A stretch of DNA of 9,024 nt. It comes from Syntrophobacterales bacterium. GTDB lineage: Bacteria > Desulfobacterota > Syntrophorhabdia > Syntrophorhabdales > WCHB1-27. Where the stretch lies: the NCBI GenBank assembly GCA_017881765.1, contig JADGQN010000172.1:1-9024 (forward strand), read 5' to 3'. The notes beneath the pieces are model-generated. The model worked only from the letters and a program-made list of their open reading frames with translations. It did not search any database and was not told the DNA's origin. The translations under genes were made by a program, and so were the position numbers. Below are positions 6,737 through 9,024 of the stretch, piece after piece (position 1 is the first letter of the stretch; the number at the start of each line of letters is the position of its first letter).

Positions 6737-7012
6737 ATGAGCCTCACTTACCGTCATGAATTAATGAAACAGACCCCACTGGCTCCGGATTATGCTGGAA
6801 CAAATGCACCTTTTCATAGCGGGAATGGAAAGGGAGAAGGCACCATCGCTGGCGGGCTACATAAGATTCTCGCGTTAACGTTCGCATGTTTCGACAGGTG
6901 GGTAAAACCTCTGGTCTCACAGACAGAAACGCTGAACCCGAGTCCCATTCAGGAGTACGATCCTTATGTAGAGGGCTTGCTACGATGTCTCCAGAGCCAG
7001 CGAAGGGATTGA
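6737..7012 (+). CDS. Hypothetical protein, 91 aa, unrecognised
   Basis: I do not recognise this protein. The ATG at 6737 is chosen because GGAGG/GAGGA ends eight bases upstream, whereas the in-frame ATG at 6611 has no ribosome site. The product is soluble-looking, with no signal peptide or clear membrane helix. It has a Gly-rich turn segment (GNGKGEGTIAGG at about 31-42), a short hydrophobic stretch HKILALTFACFDRW (44-57) and a C-terminus ending DPYVEGLLRCLQSQRRD. Codon use looks ordinary, without runs of rare codons. It stands between the phospholipase D gene and the glycogen-binding-domain gene, on the same strand as both. It could be a real small stress-associated protein or a chance ORF. 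Confidence 0.45.
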   Translation: MSLTYRHELMKQTPLAPDYAGTNAPFHSGNGKGEGTIAGGLHKILALTFACFDRWVKPLVSQTETLNPSPIQEYDPYVEGLLRCLQSQRRD

Positions 7013-7095
7013 ACATAACAGGATGTGGGCAATACCGTACACATAATTAAAATATAGTAGCTGCATAAGAAGAGAAGAATGGCGCAAAGAAGAAA

Positions 7096-7365
7096 ATGAA
7101 AAGGCGCACGGCTTTCAAGCTTCATGCACCGGGAGCGAAGAGCGTTCATCTCGCCGGTACTTTCAACGGATGGAATGAGCGTTCTCATCCTCTCAGGCGG
7201 GACAACAGGAGCAAGACCCCGGGCATGTGGCAAAGGATTTTCTACCTAGAACCGGGGGTCTACGAATATCGCTTTATTGTTGATGGCAGAGGGCACGATG
7301 ATCCAAACGTCACGGAACGATGGACGAATGAGTTTGGCAACTTCGATTGCGTTATCTGGGTATGA
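7096..7365 (+). CDS. Stand-alone glycogen-binding domain protein (CBM48 / AMPK-beta type), 89 aa
   Basis: The whole protein is one early-set carbohydrate-binding domain, as found at the N-terminus of isoamylases and glycogen branching enzymes and in AMPK beta subunits. Diagnostic blocks are VHLAGTFNGWNE (17-28), W45 before a beta strand, and PGVYEYRFIVDG (53-64) followed by DDP (68-70). Trp26 corresponds to the sugar-stacking Trp of FNxW. The second aromatic, normally the Trp of VDGxW, appears to be Gly66. No catalytic domain follows. Such short proteins may bind alpha-glucans or have become protein-protein modules. The ATG at 7096 has only a loose AAAGAAG ribosome site, and an out-of-frame ATG at 7079 leads to a stop after six codons. 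Confidence in the fold is high; confidence in glucan binding is low. Confidence 0.85.
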   Translation: MKRRTAFKLHAPGAKSVHLAGTFNGWNERSHPLRRDNRSKTPGMWQRIFYLEPGVYEYRFIVDGRGHDDPNVTERWTNEFGNFDCVIWV

Positions 7366-7431
7366 CGGGAAAGACTCAACGAGTGGCAGGCCGTTATGTT
7401 TGCAATCTATTAGCGGAAAGGAGGGATAGAA

Positions 7432-7581
7432 ATGCTCTGGACCATATGTGTGATTCTCTTAATTTTGTGGCTTCTCGGATTGGTGAGTGGCTACACGATG
7501 GGTGGCGTCATTCATGTCCTGCTGGTCATCGCCATCATTGTGATAGTGGTCCGGCTCATCCAGGGACGAAAAGTGCTGTAG
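7432..7581 (+). CDS. Small membrane protein of the lmo0937/DUF5670 type, 49 aa
   Basis: The product starts MLWTICVILLILWLLGLVSG, has two hydrophobic helices (about 2-19 and 25-41) joined by a short GYTMGGVIH turn, and ends in a basic RLIQGRKVL tail. This pattern matches the lmo0937 (DUF5670) family of ~50-aa membrane proteins, found across many bacteria with no defined activity. A strong AAGGAGG (7418-7424) lies seven bases before the ATG. It follows the glycogen-binding-domain gene by 66 bases and precedes the BON lipoprotein gene by 58. Family members often sit among stress-induced envelope genes, as here, but a function is not established. Confidence 0.85.
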   Translation: MLWTICVILLILWLLGLVSGYTMGGVIHVLLVIAIIVIVVRLIQGRKVL

Positions 7582-7639
7582 GGACTTAGACTAAACAACG
7601 ATTTTCCAAACAAACTTATTACAAGGAGGAGTACTCGCT

Positions 7640-7954
7640 ATGAAACAGAGAAATGTATTTATCCGCTATTTGCTCGTTCTTATGCTGATCGCCACCTTTG
7701 TGGCCTGCGCATCGACACCCAAACACGAAAGCACCGGTGAATACGTTGACGATTCGGTCATCACGACCAAGGTAAAATCTCTGCTTGCAGAGGATGATTT
7801 TCTCAAATCATTCAAGATCAGTGTCGAAACGTACAAGGGCATTGTCCAACTGAGCGGCTTCGTTAATTCTCAGAACGCCGTCGATAAGGCGGGTCAAATC
7901 ACATGGACCGTCAAAGGGGTAAAATCCTTAAAGAATAATCTGGTCGTGAAATAG
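7640..7954 (+). CDS. BON-domain lipoprotein, 104 aa
   Basis: A signal peptide (about 1-22, hydrophobic core LLVLMLIATF) ends at FVAC with Cys23 as probable lipidation site. A single BON domain fills residues 38-104: DDSVITTKVKSLL, then GIVQLSGFVNS (67-77), a central helix around AVDKAGQIT, and VKGVKSLKNNLVV at the end. BON domains occur in OsmY, in secretins and in outer-membrane lipoproteins such as DolP, where they contact phospholipids, notably anionic ones. OsmY and DolP have two copies; this protein has one. AAGGAGG (7623-7629) precedes the ATG by ten bases. The nearby cardiolipin-synthase-like enzyme makes anionic-lipid binding an attractive but untested idea. Confidence 0.88.
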   Translation: MKQRNVFIRYLLVLMLIATFVACASTPKHESTGEYVDDSVITTKVKSLLAEDDFLKSFKISVETYKGIVQLSGFVNSQNAVDKAGQITWTVKGVKSLKNNLVVK

Positions 7955-8084
7955 GAGACCGTTATCCTTATCACGGATGGAGCAGGGCGGCCGCGGCCAG
8001 GCATTTCCGTGTTACCCCGCCGAGTGCGGCCGACCGGGCTCGTCCGGATATCTTCCCTCATTTTGATCAGCAAAGGAGGTAGCA
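7955..8084. other. GC-rich spacer before the YtxH-type gene
   Basis: This is the largest gap in the small-protein run (130 bases). It contains the palindrome GCGGCCGC (7987-7994) and other GC-rich stretches. I see no clear terminator with a U-tract and no consensus promoter. It ends with the AAAGGAGG ribosome site (8072-8079) of the next gene. Confidence 0.4.
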
Positions 8085-8381
8085 ATGGGAAATGAAAAAG
8101 GTTGTTCCGGGTTATGCTGTGTGTTGTCGTTCTTGATCGGTACCGTGGTGGGAGGCGGTATTGCTCTCCTGGGAGCCCCGACATCGGGAAAAAAGACAAG
8201 GGAGCAGCTCAAGACGATGGCAGGGGACGCCAAAGAGAAGACAGAAGGTTACTACGATGAGGTGAAGGACAAAGCGTCCGAAGCAACAGAGAAAGTCCAA
8301 GGCTATTACCAGGAGGCAAAGCAAACGGTGGAATCTACAGTGGACGTAGCAAAAAAGAGTTTCCAGAAGGCAATAGAGTGA
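8085..8381 (+). CDS. YtxH-type membrane protein with LEA-like tail, 98 aa
   Basis: A hydrophobic helix at about 10-32 with Gly-rich GTVVGGGIALLGAP is followed by the signature APTSGKKTREQL (31-42), characteristic of YtxH-domain proteins. The rest (43-98) is a charged, Ala/Lys/Glu-rich, presumably helical tail resembling late-embryogenesis-abundant proteins. It contains two near copies of an 18-residue unit, around GYYDEVKDKASEA (55-67) and GYYQEAKQTVEST (73-85). Cys7, Cys11 and Cys12 lie just before the helix. YtxH proteins are general-stress-linked in several bacteria, but their activity is undefined. AAAGGAGG (8072-8079) precedes the ATG by five bases. The next gene starts only 19 bases after the stop, so they are probably co-transcribed. 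Confidence 0.88.
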   Translation: MGNEKGCSGLCCVLSFLIGTVVGGGIALLGAPTSGKKTREQLKTMAGDAKEKTEGYYDEVKDKASEATEKVQGYYQEAKQTVESTVDVAKKSFQKAIE

Positions 8382-8400
8382 TACTTACGGGGAAGGTTCG

Positions 8401-8622
8401 ATGAAACCAAAGATCATAATTGCGATCATGCTGATCGCTCTGGGAATCGCGGCGTTAGCTTACCAGGGCATCACCTACACGACCAGAGAGAAAGTCGTCG
8501 ATCTTGGCCCCCTCCACGTGACGGCCGAGAAGACTAAAACGCTTCCCCTGCCACCCATTGTGGGGGCTATTGCGCTCGTGGGTGGCATTGTGCTGTTGGT
8601 TACGGGAAGCAAGAAAGGCTGA
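8401..8622 (+). CDS. Small two-helix membrane protein, 73 aa (DUF3185-like)
   Basis: Two hydrophobic helices (about 4-21 and 51-69) flank a polar loop, ITYTTREKVVDLGPLHVT, and a KTLPLPP turn before the second helix; the protein ends KKG. Similar short proteins with the TYTTREKVxDLGP loop are common in proteobacteria and are sometimes filed under DUF3185, though I am not certain of that label. Topology would place the loop on one side of the membrane and both ends on the other. GGGAAGG lies four bases before the ATG, which is tight. The gene follows the YtxH-type gene by 19 bases. Function unknown. Confidence 0.8.
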   Translation: MKPKIIIAIMLIALGIAALAYQGITYTTREKVVDLGPLHVTAEKTKTLPLPPIVGAIALVGGIVLLVTGSKKG

Positions 8623-8663
8623 TGAGAGGGCGTTCAAGGATAAACTGAAAGAAGGAGAGCGCT

Positions 8664-8819
8664 ATGCTGGGAACTATTTTGATTATCGTCGTGATTTTGA
8701 TGCTGGTAGGTGCAATGCCCAGATGGCCTCACAGTCGAGGCTGGGGTTACTACCCGAGCGGCGGGCTGGGAATTGTCCTGGTCATTCTCATCATCCTGGT
8801 GCTACTGGGTCGGTTTTAG
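8664..8819 (+). CDS. DUF3309-type small membrane protein, 51 aa
   Basis: The product begins MLGTILIIVVILMLVGAMPR, contains the family hallmark WPHSRGWGYYPSGGLG (21-36) between two helices (about 2-16 and 36-49), and ends LLGRF. This is the layout of the DUF3309 family of ~50-residue proteins, whose role is unknown. GAAGGAGAG ends three to five bases before the ATG. It lies 41 bases after the preceding membrane-protein gene and 82 before the next one. It was found by reading the frame directly, as it is too short for ordinary length cut-offs. Confidence 0.87.
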   Translation: MLGTILIIVVILMLVGAMPRWPHSRGWGYYPSGGLGIVLVILIILVLLGRF

Positions 8820-8901
8820 GCGGTGGCCGCAACTCAGCAGCGCATAAGCGGGAACGGACCTCTATGACCTGCTTCGTCGACAAAACAGGGAGGATTAGAT
8901 C

Positions 8902-9024
8902 ATGCCTTTAATTCACGTGGTGGTGGTTCTGATCGTGGTTGGTGTTCTTCTCTGGCTCATCAACCGATTCATCCCGATGGCAGGCTCCATTAAGACGATC
9001 TTGAATGCGGTCGTGGTCATTGCC
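8902..9024 (+). CDS. Thivi_2564-type small membrane protein, N-terminal 41 residues (cut by right edge)
   Basis: The visible part begins MPLIHVVVVLIVVGVLLWLI and continues NRFIPMAGSIKTILNAVVVIA without a stop to the end of the window. The first helix spans about 3-20. A second helix begins after the KTILN segment. The pattern VLLWLINRFIPM...IKxILN is characteristic of the Thivi_2564 family (usually 50-60 residues), so only about ten to twenty residues should be missing. GGGAGGA lies nine bases before the ATG. It continues the run of small envelope proteins and has the same orientation. Confidence 0.82.
   Translation, partial: MPLIHVVVVLIVVGVLLWLINRFIPMAGSIKTILNAVVVIA

Noticed and set aside
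6744..7016. Minus-strand frame opposite the 91-aa ORF
   Set aside because: No recognisable motif. All neighbours here run on the plus strand and the plus ORF has the better ribosome site.
7030..7058. Possible promoter with -10 TATAGT (7053-7058) before the CBM48 gene
   Set aside because: No acceptable -35 hexamer at 16-18 bases upstream, so the match is too weak to annotate.
7347..7589. Plus-strand 80-codon frame overlapping the DUF5670-type gene
   Set aside because: It overlaps the end of the CBM48 gene and lies out of frame with the clearly recognisable 49-aa membrane protein.
8558..8911. Plus-strand 117-codon frame over the DUF3309-type gene
   Set aside because: It is out of frame with the DUF3309-type protein, which has a ribosome site and family-typical sequence. 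The longer frame gives a patternless product.

Overview
The window looks like chromosomal DNA of a Gram-negative, moderately GC-rich bacterium. A deltaproteobacterial (Desulfobacterota-like) origin is my best guess. It rests on three things: lipoprotein signal peptides, a dispersed 'GTCATTCCGGCG...CGCCGGAATCCAG' palindromic repeat of a kind common in those genomes, and the mix of small envelope-protein families. No rRNA, tRNA, CRISPR array, transposase or phage gene was seen.

Left part (1-5032, minus strand). Bases 1-3002 are one uninterrupted minus-strand frame that runs off the left edge. It carries two successive nitronate-monooxygenase-like (PfaD/2-NPD type) barrels and then a beta-ketoacyl synthase domain with an active-site Cys. 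It appears to be the N-terminal part of a multidomain polyketide or secondary-lipid synthase. Upstream of it lie a hairpin-rich repeat (3083-3145), a terminator-like hairpin (3153-3174) and a ~373-aa GNAT-type acyltransferase-like gene (3183-4304). Next is a lipoprotein dual-specificity phosphatase-like gene (4386-4988) that starts at TTG and has a good sigma70-type promoter directly before it.

Right part (5097-9024, plus strand). A divergently transcribed phospholipase D/cardiolipin synthase-type lipoprotein with two HKD motifs comes first, then a 91-aa unknown ORF. After that comes a run of very small proteins: a stand-alone CBM48/AMPK-type glycogen-binding domain, an lmo0937/DUF5670-type membrane protein, a BON-domain lipoprotein, a YtxH-type protein, a 73-aa two-helix protein, a DUF3309-type protein and the start of a Thivi_2564-type membrane protein cut by the right edge. 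Most have a clear purine-rich Shine-Dalgarno site. Such sets are usually linked to envelope or general stress, but that role is inferred here.

Overall theme: membrane and lipid biology. There is a lipid/polyketide synthase, an acyltransferase-like protein, a membrane-anchored phosphatase facing a cardiolipin-synthase-like enzyme, and a string of small envelope proteins. Joint function is inference; only the family assignments and gene order are read from the sequence.
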